From Paguma larvata (taxonomy: Eukaryota; Chordata; Mammalia; Carnivora; Viverridae), in NCBI GenBank assembly GCA_030068075.1, contig CM057835.1, positions 44,126,215-44,190,214 on the forward strand: a stretch of 64,000 nt of DNA, read 5' to 3'. Made by a program: the position numbers and the translations under genes. The notes beneath the pieces are model-generated. The model worked only from the letters and a program-made list of their open reading frames with translations, was not told where the DNA came from and searched no databases. This document shows positions 1-11,405 of the stretch, in pieces. Position 1 is the first letter of the stretch; each line of letters opens with the position of its first letter.

Positions 1-33
1 CTCTCTCAAAATAAACTTTAAAAAAAAAAAAAA
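1..33 (+). repeat. Carnivoran SINE, 3' tail only (cut by window edge)
   Basis: CTCTCTCAAAATAAAC followed by an A run is the 3' end of a plus-strand felid tRNA-derived SINE. Its body lies left of the window. Confidence 0.7.
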
Positions 34-148
34 GCGCAGCTTATCAAAAAAATCCATCTAACATAAACTTCACTTAAAGATACATCCCATTTAAAACATG
101 TTCTAAGAATCCTGACAGAATTTTCAAGTTTTCGTAATACTAACTTAC

Positions 149-271
149 CAAAAGTTGTTCCACCAGTTTCTTCACATTCTGCCCCATCTCTGGAGACTGT
201 GATCCACTACACGCTAGTTTTATTAACATGGCAAGGAAGTTCTTACATTTCTTCACATTCTCTAGCATCGC
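149..271 (-). CDS. TAF4B: TAF4B coding exon 5 (start of TAFH/NHR1 domain)
   Basis: The acceptor is ACTTAG at 272 and the donor TTG|GTAAGT at 149/148. The 123 nt are 41 codons in phase 0: AMLENVKKCKNFLAMLIKLA, then CSGSQSPEMGQNVKKLVEQLL. This is the first helical part of the TAFH domain, a docking site for hydrophobic motifs in transcription regulators. It is the most conserved stretch of the gene in the window. Next exons lie left of base 1. Confidence 0.95.
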
Positions 272-373
272 CTAAGTAAAGAAATACATATAAACACAAA
301 TGTTAGCTAGAAAACAGAATTCAAGAAAATTTGTAAAGAGCTGTATTCATATAAGGTGGAAGTGAGAGCTTAC

Positions 374-535
374 CGGAGAAAGATTTGCCTGAGCTGCTGC
401 TGAGTTCTCTGCTTTGAGACTGGGCTCATTTGAGAGGGCAGGTGATGCTCCCAAATTTGAAGGCTTCAGGGTAGTTACAGAATTCAAGGGCTTTCCAGGA
501 GTAACTGTGACAACATTGGTTGGCACGGCCACAGA
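374..535 (-). CDS. TAF4B: TAF4B coding exon 4
   Basis: The acceptor is TTTCAG at 536 and the donor CCG|GTAAGC at 374/373. The 162 nt are 54 codons in phase 0, starting SVAVPTNVVTVTPGKPLN and ending AQANLSP. This is the Val/Thr/Pro-rich segment just before the TAFH domain. Only 102 nt of intron separate it from exon 5. Confidence 0.95.
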
Positions 536-2100
536 CTGAAATTAAAAGTAGTGTATATTTAGATACACTTACTACCATATATATATCACAGTTGGTGCCT
601 CATTTCACACTCATCAGACTACAGATGGATCTTGACATCTTTGCTCTCATGTTATGCTCCACTAGTGTAAGGCAACGGCACACTGCTGTAAGAGCTCGGG
701 ACTTTAATAGATCTGGGTTTCTTTCTCATCTACCTACCTACTTTTCATTGACATCTACTGCATGTTGCCCTCAAAGAAGTTAATTAATCTTGCTAATCCT
801 TTAACTCTTGTCTGTAAAAAAATAAGGACAGAAATGGTACCTACCTACTCTCCTAGGATTAGTTTGTGAAAAACAGTACCAAGCATATGATCCTCAAAAA
901 AACATTATTAATAGTTCTCTAAAAATAATTTGAAATACTAAGTCTTTATATGAAAATACAGAATTTCCTATTCTATAAATTTTCTGCTTTTTCTTAAGTA
1001 TAAAACAGAGAGATCTACTGATCATCTATATTCAGATAAGCTACTTTTATTAGACTCTTAGAGTAAACATAACAAATATTACAAACTGTGATATCTTATT
1101 TTCACAGTGAAAATGATTTTGGTTCTTTCTTCTACCCTCTATTGAAATGAGGTATGATTCTAGCACCACCTGCAGGATAAACAGTAATACAAGAAATCAC
1201 AAGTCAGGCAGTTAAAAATTTAGACAACTATATTAAGAGAAAGCAACGATCTTATTTTAAAACTAACACTGAAAGTTACAAAACAGGAGTCAAGTTTAGG
1301 GGGGATGGGGAGACAAGAGTATTTATAATTCACCCAGAAAAATGAACAATGCACCATCACTTTAATTGAAATACTTGTATTCTAAGGCATACGACACAAA
1401 AAGGTCAGGTTACAATCACTTTCAAGAAAATTTCCTTTGCTAACAGTCACAATAAGTGAATTCAAACGTACACCAAAATTTCCCACTTTAGACTGGAGCA
1501 TATATTAGATAAGTGAGTTTTAAGGGTAAAAAATGGGAAAGAAATTAAAAACTCTGATTAATGATGAAGACTAGAATGAAAGATGAAATGTTAAGCAAAA
1601 AAGGTAAAATTAAAAATTGCACCTAAGTTAGTAAAATTTTATTAAATATAAGCAGATCTCAAAGACAACAATGAAAATGAGTCCCCTTCCTATTCCCAGC
1701 CTTAGTCTTGCTCTTCAAAGACAACTACTGAGCAGTTTCTCTGAATCTTTTTGGAAACTAATAAACTTTTTCACATCAATGTACTATAAGGAAATACTCT
1801 GTCTTCAGTTGAGTCTATATTTATGCTCTGCCCTTAATTCCTTATCCTACTTTATTTAAGAACATATAATCTAAAACTTTAGCTGGTGATTATGATTACC
1901 TTTTAGGACAAAAGGGAAGTGTTCCTTGGAGGAACCTCAGTGTTCCTCTCCCTTATGAAGCAAAATAAGGCTCAATGAAATGTGAGCTCAGAAAAAGTAC
2001 CCTATTTTTTGTGAACAGATGAAGCATTTATGGCACTTCTACTTTCCTTGTCAATGTTTAATTGTCTCTAGTACAAAATCTGTCCTTCATAACTCTTTCT
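536..2100. other. TAF4B intron 3, left part: nothing recognised
   Basis: AT-rich intron. The short open frames at 520-783 and 1671-1859 show no protein similarity that I recognise. No clear repeat was identified. Confidence 0.6.
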
Positions 2101-3480
2101 AATATTGTTACTAGCTGTACCTTACCAGATAACTGCACCTTCCATGCCAATTCTACCTCTTAAAAGGTATAGAGAAGTACACAATCCCAGTCTTACTCTA
2201 ACTACACAATCCCACTGCAGTGATGGATGGACCATCTCACACTCAATCATAATTCCTGATATTCTAGACCAGCCCGTTGTACTTCCATGCTTTGCATGAC
2301 CACACTGGCACTGATTATGAATGTCTGGGGGGCATGACCCAAAAGCTGGCATCCTAGTAAAGTATTAGAACAACCTGCAGAAGGCACAGGTGAAGTGCAA
2401 ACTCAGAGGCAATACTCAATGAAGATGGAATTCCATCCTCCAAGACTCAGTGTACTCACTATATCAAGAAATCCTTTATGGTACTATGCCTCCAATAGGA
2501 CAAATACAAGAAAATCAAGGAATCGAGGAGTAACTGGATGAATGAAACCACTTACCACTCCCAAAGACATGCTGGGGGACCCTGTGCTTCCCATTTCTGC
2601 CCACAGAGGGCACACGAGCAAAAGTTCCCATAAACTAGACACCATGGCTGCTTCCTGAGCACCTCAGGTTCCTTATGTCCAGGGAACAACAGCAAAGAGC
2701 TTATCATGACAGGGGTAAGTGACCTGACATCTGGAATAGGCAGGGTTGCTATCTTACAATGCGGACTGAGAGGAGTATGTGTAGTGAATTCAAGTGATCT
2801 ACTTAAGTAACTGTTGGTATTTCCTTGCCCAATTGTAATGATAAATGGATAAGTACAGCAACTCTTGCCTCAAAAGAGCATGGTGATTAGAACCTCAGAC
2901 TCCTCAGGGATGGAGGTCTGGTCCCACTACCAGTTAAGCTACCAAGAGCAGCAGAGATATTAGTTGAGAATGAAGGGATTCTAGAACGGATAGTATAGTA
3001 AAGGAGGGAGATGATGAGTACCAGCCACAGCAGTGAGGACTGTAGTTCGTCCCAGTAACCTCCTCTTCTTTGTTTCCCCAAAGAAGAAACCCACTGGAAT
3101 TCCAAAAGATCTGGTCTCTAACAATATATAAGGAAGTAGATCCCAGTGATACTATACCATCACAAGGAAATCTGTGTTGTCCCAGCTGTTGGGAATGCTA
3201 TAATATAGCCTACAGTTGTCAGTTCTTTCAGGGTTTGCCTCAACTATAGGGAATTACCTCACCCAAGAGTACAACTCTCTCTATGGAACTGATATCCAAT
3301 GACCCACTACAGAGGGGAAATTAAGGCCCAGCTGACCAAAGCTGGCACACAGTAGGACAACTCTCACAAGCCATATTTGCTCCAATGTACCCCACCCGAT
3401 TGGTGGAGGCTTTACTGGGCCTGGATCTAGTTCAAAGTCTTATTCTTCTTCCCTTCCACAGGTTATCAATAACTAGTAAG
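2100..3480 (-). mobile_element. Possible old ERVL/MaLR internal remnant in TAF4B intron 3
   Basis: This stretch is less AT-rich than its flanks. On the minus strand it reads like a long-decayed retroviral internal region, with several short open pieces (for example 3105-2887) broken by stops. I base this on general resemblance to MaLR/ERVL internal consensus and saw no flanking LTR. It could equally be unique DNA. Confidence 0.3.
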
Positions 3481-3789
3481 TATCCCCTACACCAAAATTC
3501 TGTCCTAGCACCTACTTCGAGACATTATCACATGTGGCTATTGGGTGCATTTATATTAATTTAATACATTCAATAAAATTGATATTCTGAGAACATACAC
3601 CATGTTAATCTTGTGTTTTCCACACCTCCAACCGTTCCCACTTTGATAAGTGTCACCAAATATCACTGAATTGCTCTTCAAGGTCACACGGTTGTCGTGA
3701 CAACCTATACATCAGGCAGGAAACAGCTAAATAAAGAAAGATGAGAGAACAAGCAGTGCACGCATGGACACAAGTCAGTCACGACTCAC

Positions 3790-3897
3790 CTGTACTGAGG
3801 AAGGCTTTGGAACAGTGGTTACCACAGTAGTTCCTATTTGTGCCAATTTTTTAACAGGTGCCACTGCCACTTTCTTAACTAACTGTGAACCAGAATT
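3790..3897 (-). CDS. TAF4B: TAF4B coding exon 3
   Basis: The acceptor is CACCCAG at 3898 and the donor CAG|GTGAGT at 3790/3789. The 108 nt are exactly 36 codons in phase 0: NSGSQLVKKVAVAPVKK, then LAQIGTTVVTTVPKPSSVQ. The splice sites are strong. The reading frame matches exons 2 and 4 with no gap relative to the known protein order. Confidence 0.95.
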
Positions 3898-4000
3898 CTG
3901 GGTGGGTGAGGGGGGAAAGGGAGAGAGATAAGAGAGTCATCAGCATCAGTAATTTTAAATCAATCAGTACTATGGTAAACATTAAACATTAAAACACTTC

Positions 4001-4218
4001 GGGGTGCCTTGGTGGCTCAGTCAGTTAAACGTCCAACTTTGGTTCAGGTCATGATCTCACGGTTCATGACTTAGAGCCACACGTTGGGCTCTGGCTCTGT
4101 GCTGATAGTGCGGAGACTACTTTGGATCCTTCGCCTCCTTTCTCTGGCTCTTCCCCACTTGTGTGCATGCATGCACTCTCTCTCTCTCAAATAAATAAAC
4201 AGTAAAAAAAAAAAATTT
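4001..4218 (+). repeat. Carnivoran tRNA-derived SINE
   Basis: Starts GGGGTGCCTTGGTGGCTCAG and ends in AAATAAATAAAC plus poly(A). It is flanked by the 9-bp target duplication AAACACTTC (3992-4000 and 4219-4227). It is diverged and lies in TAF4B intron 2. Confidence 0.9.
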
Positions 4219-4439
4219 AAACACTTCACTACAGCAAACTCCTTTGTTATAACTGGCTTTATATAACCTTATGTATTTTAAGCCCATTTTCCACCATGAA
4301 CCTAACTGGTCAACTGGCCAATTGACACTATTTCATACTCTTTAAGGAGGCAACTGATACAACAAATAAATATCACAGTATTTTAACATTAAAATCTTAA
4401 ATTTTACTCTTTAGCTCATACAGAAAACATAGATTTTTG

Positions 4440-4645
4440 GTTTTTTTTGGTTTTTTTGTTTTGTTTTGTTTTTCTAGAGAGAACACAAGTTAGGGAGGGG
4501 CAGAAAGAAAGAATCTTAAGCAGCCTCCACGTCCAGCAGAAAGCCTAATGCTGGGCTTTGGTCTCAATTTCATGACCCTGAGATCCTGTCCTGAGATGAA
4601 ATTGAGAGTCAGATGCTTAATCAACAGAGCCACTCAGGTACTCTA
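4440..4645 (-). repeat. Carnivoran SINE, diverged
   Basis: Left T-rich tail, then the reversed body with GAGATCCTGTCCTGAGATGA, ending GAGCCACTCAGG. Flanking AAAACATA-type sequence is similar on both sides but imperfect. Confidence 0.85.
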
Positions 4646-4751
4646 AAAACATATGGATTCTTATTTAACATCTTATTATTAAAAAAAGTCTGCTAATCTA
4701 TCTTCCCAACTCACAGCAGTTAGATAAAGCAAACTAGAAAAGAAAGGAACA

Positions 4752-4960
4752 GGGACACCTGGGTGGCTCAGTCGGTTAAGTTGTCTGACTTCCACTCAGG
4801 TCATGATCTCCCAGTTCGTGAATTCAAGCCCTGCGCATTGGGCTCTGTGCTGACAGCGTGGAGCCTAGAGCCTGCTTCAGATTCTGTATCTCCCTCTCTC
4901 TCTGTCCTTCTCCCACTTGTGCTCTGTCTCTCTCTCTCTCAAAAATAATCAAGAAAAAAA
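4752..4960 (+). repeat. Carnivoran SINE
   Basis: ACACCTGGGTGGCTCAGTCG head, CT-rich run and AAAAATAATCAAG tail. It lies in TAF4B intron 2. Confidence 0.9.
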
Positions 4961-5680
4961 GGGAAGGAGTAGCTATCATTGAAAGATAAAGTAACAGAAA
5001 AAATGGTTGAGAACCTAAAATCAAATATTAGAGGAGAGCACAAAATGGGGGTGGGGGTGGTAGACCGAACTGGCAGAGAATATTACCACAGAACACTATG
5101 CAATTTTTCATTAGGATGAATCTGACTCATCAAGAAAATGTTATACCACATTAGGCATTTTTTATTTCACCAGAGAAAGATGCTATAAAAATATATACAT
5201 ATATTTTTTAACATCTGCCACACAAGATAAGCTTCAGTTAGTTACCTAGAAAAATTATCATGTATGTAAAATAAACCATTTTCTAACAACACTAAATTAA
5301 TGAAATAATATGGACTTCTTAAAAGTCATTCCTGTAAGATATGGATACAAATGAATAGTATAAAACTGTAGTGTTAATGTTTTTACCACAAATTAAAATG
5401 GAAGCATAATGATTATTTTCTTTCCATTTAGACACACAATAGCCCTTGTAACATTCCCTTGAGAAATACAAAATCTTTGAGTATGCAGACTGAATCTTTA
5501 TTATTTTAGCAACTACGAAATGACAAAACCAAACATCTTAACATGTTCAAAGAAAGTGGCTCAATTCAAAAAGTTGGGCAGAAACATCTATTATTTTTAT
5601 TCACAAATACACATGTATTTATATGACGATAATAGCTAGAAAATCAAGAAGAATAAAAAAAAAACACTAAGGTTTATTAC
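4961..5680. other. TAF4B intron 2, right part: nothing recognised
   Basis: AT-rich intron leading to the donor of exon 2. No gene or clear repeat was recognised. Confidence 0.6.
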
Positions 5681-5826
5681 CGGCACTGTACAGATTTTGA
5701 CTGTATGAGTATTCGTTGGTACAGCTGGCCTTGAAGTTATGTTAGTAGTAGTCTCTGCTCTTGTCACAGCTTGCTGAGGAGATACCAACATCAATTGGCC
5801 ACTGTTACTTTTGATTAAAACTGTTC
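5681..5826 (-). CDS. TAF4B: TAF4B coding exon 2
   Basis: The acceptor is TTCTAG at 5827 and the donor CCG|GTAATA at 5681/5680. The 146 nt complete Gly115 and add 48 codons: TVLIKSNSGQLMLVSPQQ, then AVTRAETTTNITSRPAVP, ending KICTVP. The exon ends on a complete codon. The donor is slightly non-consensus at +4 to +6. This Gln/Ser/Thr-rich stretch belongs to the activator-contact part of the TAF4 family. Confidence 0.95.
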
Positions 5827-6440
5827 CTAGAATTAAAAGAAAAAATATATGACCTCTAAGCTAATAAATAAAACATAATCATCATATATTTTGTGCTCTG
5901 TTTCTTTCAACTCTGTACAATGTTCTGAATAAGTGATTAGTACACACTAATTTCATGTACACTAATTACCGTATATAATATGGAAAAATGTTTTCACTCA
6001 AAGCTGCTTAAAATATTAAAAGTCCAAGCCTATGACCCGTACTCTTAAAGAAGTCAAAACACTTTTTCTTCATGACATCAAACTGTAAAACTACAGTAAG
6101 TAAGATGATATGGTAATGGCACCAGACAACACAAAGTGACCAATGGAATATATTAGAGAATTCCAAAATAGACTCAGACAGATATGTCATATCAAATTTT
6201 CCTAAGAGGCACTGCAGATTAGTGAGGAAAAGAGCAGACTATTCAATAAGCAAGGCTAGGTCAATTAGTTATTTACATGGAAAAGATTAAAAGTGTCATA
6301 CTACACACAAAACTCCTAGGGCATTAAGAATACAAAGGTAAAAAGTAAAACCTTTTAAACTCTGGAATAATGAACAAAATTATCTTTCTGAACTCGGAAT
6401 AGGGAGACTCTCTTAAATAAATTTGATACATTTTACTATA
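5827..6440. other. TAF4B intron 1, 3' end: nothing recognised
   Basis: This AT-rich stretch holds the acceptor and polypyrimidine tract of exon 2 at its left end. No repeat was identified. Confidence 0.5.
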
Positions 6441-6760
6441 CCAAAAAAACCTTTTATTTAGCAAAAGACACCACTAAGTAAAAAAACAAGCTACCAAATG
6501 GAAAAAAAAATTTAGTTAGTTCACTTATGTTCAAAGAATGAATATTCAAAACACACAAAAGAAACACAGATGTCGATGACAGGGAAAGGTAAATTAAGAC
6601 TACAGTGGGATATCATTTTATATCTACCTAGACAGGCAAAAATTAAGAAGTCCAAAGAGCGCATTAAGTGTTAGAGAGATGTGCAGCAACAGGAAGTCTA
6701 ACATCTTAATGATGGTAATGTAATACGGTAGAATTGCTTTGTTGAACTTCACATGATTGT
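6440..6760 (+). mobile_element. Decayed L1 fragment
   Basis: Wording such as AAAGACACCACTAAGTAAA and a TACAGTGGGATATCATTTTA stretch resembles the 3' part of L1 ORF2 in plus orientation. It is heavily diverged with no intact frame. Confidence 0.4.
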
Positions 6761-8560
6761 GCCAAATTGATTCCCATTTGCACTCTCTAACCCTACAGTA
6801 ATTTTGATCTAAAGAAATTCCTGTCCATGTCAGTAGGAGGCACAAACAAGAATATTCATAGCTGAAGTTCCATTTCTGGAATGGGAGCATGAAGAGCTCA
6901 ACAAACCTGCTCCCTAGCAAAGCAAGCATAACTGGTGAAAATTATTTTTAAAAACACCATTTAAGGTCTTTGGATATTGCCTGAAGGCATACAGAAAATG
7001 ACTATACCATTATTAAGGAGGATTTACTAAAACTCAGTAAGAACAGCAAGAATCTGTGGCATCTGTACCATGACCCACTCCCTTTCCCTTCTCAGATCAG
7101 GCAGTGTGGTCAACACAGGGCCTCCTCTCCTCTCTCAAGCTCCCATTTGAGGGCTATGGTATCTTCCTGGGAGGAGCAGGCCACTAGCATTTCTGATCTC
7201 CTCCACAAGGAGCTGCATACAGAGGACAAATTTGAGATAAGTGCATCCAAAAGTTTCTAGGCTGCTTCTTTCACTCATCTCCACTCATAAAAGGAAGTCT
7301 CCACCTCATGGATGGCACACTAAAAATATCTGGACCCCGGTCTCCTTCACCGTTCTTTTGTAGCAGTTATCCCATGCTGGGAGAGGTAAGCAGGTAAGAC
7401 TAAAGGCTACCACCCATGCCCAGTACCCCCACTCCGAATGCAGGGATATTGCCCAGAGAGATGCATGCCACAGTCCCCACTCCAAATATCTCCCTAGAGA
7501 AGCTGACTTTATTTCAAGACAGTACCCTCAAATACAACAATTAAAAGAAGGATGGTAGCTCCATGACAGATACAAGAGAGGCAATAGGCCTATCATTTAC
7601 CACACAGAACCAGAAAGAGATAACTAAGAAGGGTCCTCCTGATGTCAGAACAAACCTCAAACAATAACTTAAAAATTATCCTGTAAAGGAGCCTGAATTT
7701 AATTGGATCAGACTATGGAACAAGTTAGGCCCTAGGGCATTGTTGAAAACAATAGGGAACTGGCTGGCAACAATAGAGCTTAATAGCTATGTGTGGTATC
7801 AGCAGAGAGGCACAGCTTAACAGGAATCAAAGAAACAGAAAGTCGTCAAAGAGAGCCCTGCAAAAACCAAGGCTGTGCCCTCTGAGATGCAACATCAGAG
7901 GCTTCCCATTGTGAAGAAAATAGACTTCACTAAAATAATCTGGCCAAACAAGAATACACTGAAGGGAACAGGGGACAGTACCCAGAGTTGCTACAATATA
8001 TTACTTTTGAGTAGCAAATTACAGTACATGCAGTACAGTACATGCAGTACAGTACATGAAAAAGAGAAGTGTGACACAGGAAAAAAAAAGCAGGCAACAG
8101 AAACCACCTATGAGACGAACTAGATGTTAGCTCTAACAACAAAAACTTCAAAGTAAACATTATACATTTGTTCAAAAGACAAAAGGAAACCATCTTAAAA
8201 AGCAAAGGAAGGTATGATGATATCACCAGAGACTATTCCTAGAGAGATAAGTATCATAAAAAAATAAGTTCTGTAGTTAAAAGGAACAATAACAAAAAAT
8301 TCACTAGAGGGGTTTGACCAGTGAAACTGAGTAAGTAGAAGAAAGAAAGATCAGTGAACTTGAAGATAGATCAACATCAACAGGTTATTAACTCCAAAGA
8401 AAGGAGAGAAAAAAAAAGAATAAAGAAAAATGAACAGAGCCTCAGAGAAATGTGTAACACTGACAGGCACTGCAACATGAGCGTAATGTGAGTACCAGAG
8501 AGGGAGGACAAGAGAAATATAGAAAGAGAGACGGAGGTAAAGAAACAGAAAAATATTCAA
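6760..8560. other. TAF4B intron 1 segment, mostly unassigned
   Basis: A less AT-rich patch at 7050-7500 has no coding signal that I recognise. From about 7680 the A-rich wording begins to resemble the old L1 that follows. A short minisatellite lies at 8021-8058. Confidence 0.4.
8021..8058 (+). repeat. Short minisatellite, 14-bp unit
   Basis: The unit ACAGTACATGCAGT is repeated 2.7 times without error. Confidence 0.85.
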
Positions 8561-8859
8561 AAAATAGTGGCTGACAACTCCCCAAATTTGATGAAGAATA
8601 CTCTAGATGTCTAAATAGCTCAACAAACTATAATAAATTCAAAGAGATCCATACCAAGGCACATCATTATAAAAAGGTTCAACTCTTAAAGGAAAATCTT
8701 GAGAACAGCAAAACTATTTATAAGGGAACACCAATAGAATTAAAAGCTCATTTCTCATCAGAGGCCAGAAAATAGTATAAGGACATATTCAACTTGCTGA
8801 GAGGCAAAGAAAAAAAAAAAATCAACCAACAATTAGATACTCATTAAAAATATCATTCA

Positions 8860-9055
8860 GGGGCACCTGGGTGGCTCAGTCAGTTAGGTGTCCGACTTCG
8901 GCTCAGGTCACGATCTCATGGTTCATGAGTTTGAGCCCCATGTCGGGCTCTATGCTGACAGGCCGGAGCCTGCTTCAGATTCTGTCTCCCTCCCTCTCTG
9001 CTCCTCCCCTACTCATGCTCTGTCTCTCAAAAATTAAATAAACATTAAAAAAAAT
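8860..9055 (+). repeat. Carnivoran SINE (first of a serial pair)
   Basis: GGGGCACCTGGGTGGCTCAG head and TTAAATAAACATTAAAA tail. It is flanked by ATATCATTCA at 8850-8859 and 9056-9065. Confidence 0.95.
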
Positions 9056-9065
9056 ATATCATTCA

Positions 9066-9298
9066 TGGGGCGCCTGGGTGGCTCAGTCGGTTGGGCGGCC
9101 GACTTCGGCTCGGGTCATGGTCTCTCGGTCCGTGGGTTCGGACCCCGCGCTGGACTCTCTGCTGGCGGCTCGGAGCCTGGAGCCTGCTTCCGATTCTGTG
9201 TCTCCCTCTCTCTCTGCCCTTCCCCTGTTCATGCTGTGCCTGTGTCTCTCAAAAATAAATAAACATTAAAAAAAATTTAAATAAAAAATAAAAAAAAT
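9066..9298 (+). repeat. Carnivoran SINE (second of a serial pair, younger type)
   Basis: GGGGCGCCTGGGTGGCTCAG head with CpGs still present (GGGCGGCCGACTTCGGCTCG). It is flanked by ATATCATTCA at 9056-9065 and 9299-9308. Confidence 0.95.
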
Positions 9299-9661
9299 AT
9301 ATCATTCAAAGTTGAAAGCAAAATAAAGACATTCCTAGATAAAAACTGGGAGGATTGGTTGTCTAATGGCCATAGCATACAAGAAATACTAAATAAAGTT
9401 CTCCAGGCTCAAAACTAGTGATCCTGGGCAGTAATTCAAATTCAAATAAGAAAGGGCACAGATTAGGGTAACTATATAATTTGACAATATAAATGCATAT
9501 TAATTCTGCTTTCTTCTCTTAATTTCTTCAAAAAATTATTTAAAAAATTGGTATAGAACTGTATGTAAATAATTATATTATTGGACCTATACCATAAAAG
9601 GAAGGAAGAGGGTGGAGTAAAGTTGTATTGCACTAGGAAATTAGATGAAATCTCAAATCCA

Positions 9662-9884
9662 GGGGCGCCTGGGTGGCTCAGTCAGTTAAGTGGCCGACTT
9701 CGGCTCAGGTCATGATCTCCCAGTTTGTGGGTCAAGCCCCGCGTCAGGCTCTGTGCTGACAGCTCAGAGCCTGGAGCCTGCTTCAGATTCTGTGTCTCCC
9801 TCTCTCTCTCTGCCCTTCCCCTGCTCATGCTCTTTCTGTCTGTCAAAAATGAATAAACGTTAAAAAAAAAATTAAAAAAAAAAA
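9662..9884 (+). repeat. Carnivoran SINE
   Basis: The perfect 15-bp target duplication GAAATCTCAAATCCA is at 9647-9661 and 9885-9899. The body is close to the felid consensus. Confidence 0.97.
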
Positions 9885-10294
9885 GAAATCTCAAATCCAT
9901 AGGAACAAATGAAGAAAAACAGAAATGGCAAATAAGAAAATAAGAAAATAATAAAACAAATGCTACAAATGTATCCTTGTTGTCTTTTCTTCTGTCAGTT
10001 TTCTTAAAAACCATAAAGTGACATTATGTAGTAATTATAACAAGGTATTATTAGGTTTCTAACATATCTAGGTATAGTATATAGAGCAATAATAGCACAA
10101 AACTAAAAGTGTGAGAGGAAAATGAGCTAAAGAGAAGAAATGTTTTTATATATCTAACCCAAATAAGTTAATATAAACGTGAAATAAATTCTAATATGAT
10201 ATATATTGCAAACTATATTGTAACCTATAGAACCACTATATATATTGAAAAATTATAAAGAAATTGAAGTGTTACAGTAGAAAATATTCACTTA

Positions 10295-11001
10295 GTGGTA
10301 CATATATACAATGGACTACTATGTGGCAATGAGAAAAAATGAAATCTGGCCATGTGTAGCAACATGGATGGAACTGGAGGGTATTATGTAAGTGAAATAA
10401 GTCAATCAGAAAAAGACAGATACCATATGTTTCCACGAATAGGTGGACTTTGTGAGACTAAGCAAAAGCCAGGGGGAGGGGAAGAGGGGAAAGAAAAAAA
10501 ATGACACAGAGAGGGAGGGAGATAAAACATAAGAAATACTCTCAAAGACTAAGAACTAACTGAGGGTGAGGAGGATGGGGGGGGAGAGGGGGTGATGGGC
10601 ATTAAAAAAGGGCACATGTTGGGATGAACACTGGGTGTTTTATGTAAACCAATTTGAAAATAAACTATTATAAATGAAAAAAAAAAAGAATGCTAGGATA
10701 AGGAAAAGAGCTAGCAGAGTATTGTAATCATCCCATATTTATGTAATGATATTGGACATAGATGGTAACAATTATATCTAACATTTATTTAACCTTCTAT
10801 GCCAGGCAATGTTTTGTTTTATTTTCTTTTTCAGGTTTTTAAAATTGAAGTATAGTTATACACAATGTTACATTAGTTTAAAGTGTACAACATAGTGGTT
10901 CCACAAGTTTATACATTGTGCTATGCTCACCATGAGTATAGCTACCATCTGTCACCATAACCACTATCATAAACCACTGACTATGGAAAAAAAAAAAAAA
11001 A
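10295..11001 (+). mobile_element. L1 3' end with apparent 3' transduction
   Basis: The perfect 16-bp repeat AGAAAATATTCACTTA flanks the insert (10279-10294 and 11002-11017). The first ~394 bp are the end of carnivoran L1 ORF2 and its 3' UTR (TGGATGGAACTGGAGGG, GGGATGAACACTGGGTG, AATAAACTATT) and end in poly(A) at about 10677-10688. About 297 bp of different DNA follow (10689-10985), then a second poly(A) at 10986-11001. One target duplication around both parts means that they were copied together: the transcript ran past the L1's own poly(A) site. Confidence 0.75.
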
Positions 11002-11160
11002 AGAAAATATTCACTTAATGCAAATGAAAGCAGGAAAAAAAGAATAGAGGAACAAAAAGGAGAGGAAATATACAGAAACAAAAATAAATGGCACACCTTA
11101 ACCAACCTATACATCATGAAATGTGAATGAGTTAAATTATCCAATCAAAAGACAAAAGTG

Positions 11161-11405
11161 TCCAGGTGCCTGGGTGGCTTAGTCAGTTAGGCGCTAGACT
11201 CTTGATTTCAGCTCAGGTCATGATATCACGGTTCAGATCATGATATCAGGGTTCAGGTCATGATCTCATGGTTCGTGAGTTTGAGTCCCACATCAGGCTC
11301 TGCACTGACAGTATGGAGCCTACTTGGAATTATCGTTCTGTCCTTCTCTCTCTGCTTCTCCTCTGCTCATGTTCTCTCTCTCAAAAGAAATAAATCAACT
11401 TAAAA
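11161..11405 (+). repeat. Carnivoran SINE with internal triplication
   Basis: GGTGCCTGGGTGGCTTAGTC head. The segment before the B box is present three times in tandem with a 20-bp period (11214-11273), so the element is longer than usual. Confidence 0.92.

Larger units (their letters stand above)
8560..10278 (+). mobile_element. Old L1M/HAL1-type LINE fragment, interrupted by three SINEs
   Basis: The A-rich plus-strand sequence includes GAAAATCTTGAGAACAGC, CATTTCTCATCAGAGGCC and AAAGACATTCCTAGATAAAA, wording typical of the ORF1-side region of old L1/HAL1 elements. SINEs are inserted at 8860-9298 and 9662-9884. The reading continues after the L1 insertion at 10295-11001. Confidence 0.5.

Noticed and set aside
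2122..2352. Minus-strand frame in TAF4B intron 3 as an extra exon
   Set aside because: Not in phase with flanking TAF4B exons at plausible splice sites and lies in repeat-like sequence.
8860..9000. tRNA-like A and B boxes in SINE heads
   Set aside because: They are SINE promoters derived from tRNA; none folds into or ends as a functional tRNA gene.
9065..9269. Open frames in SINE bodies, also at 4763, 16055, 29472, 37072, 42387, 46616, 62097 and others
   Set aside because: All share the same MAQSV...SARVMISRSV-like translation of the SINE and are not genes.
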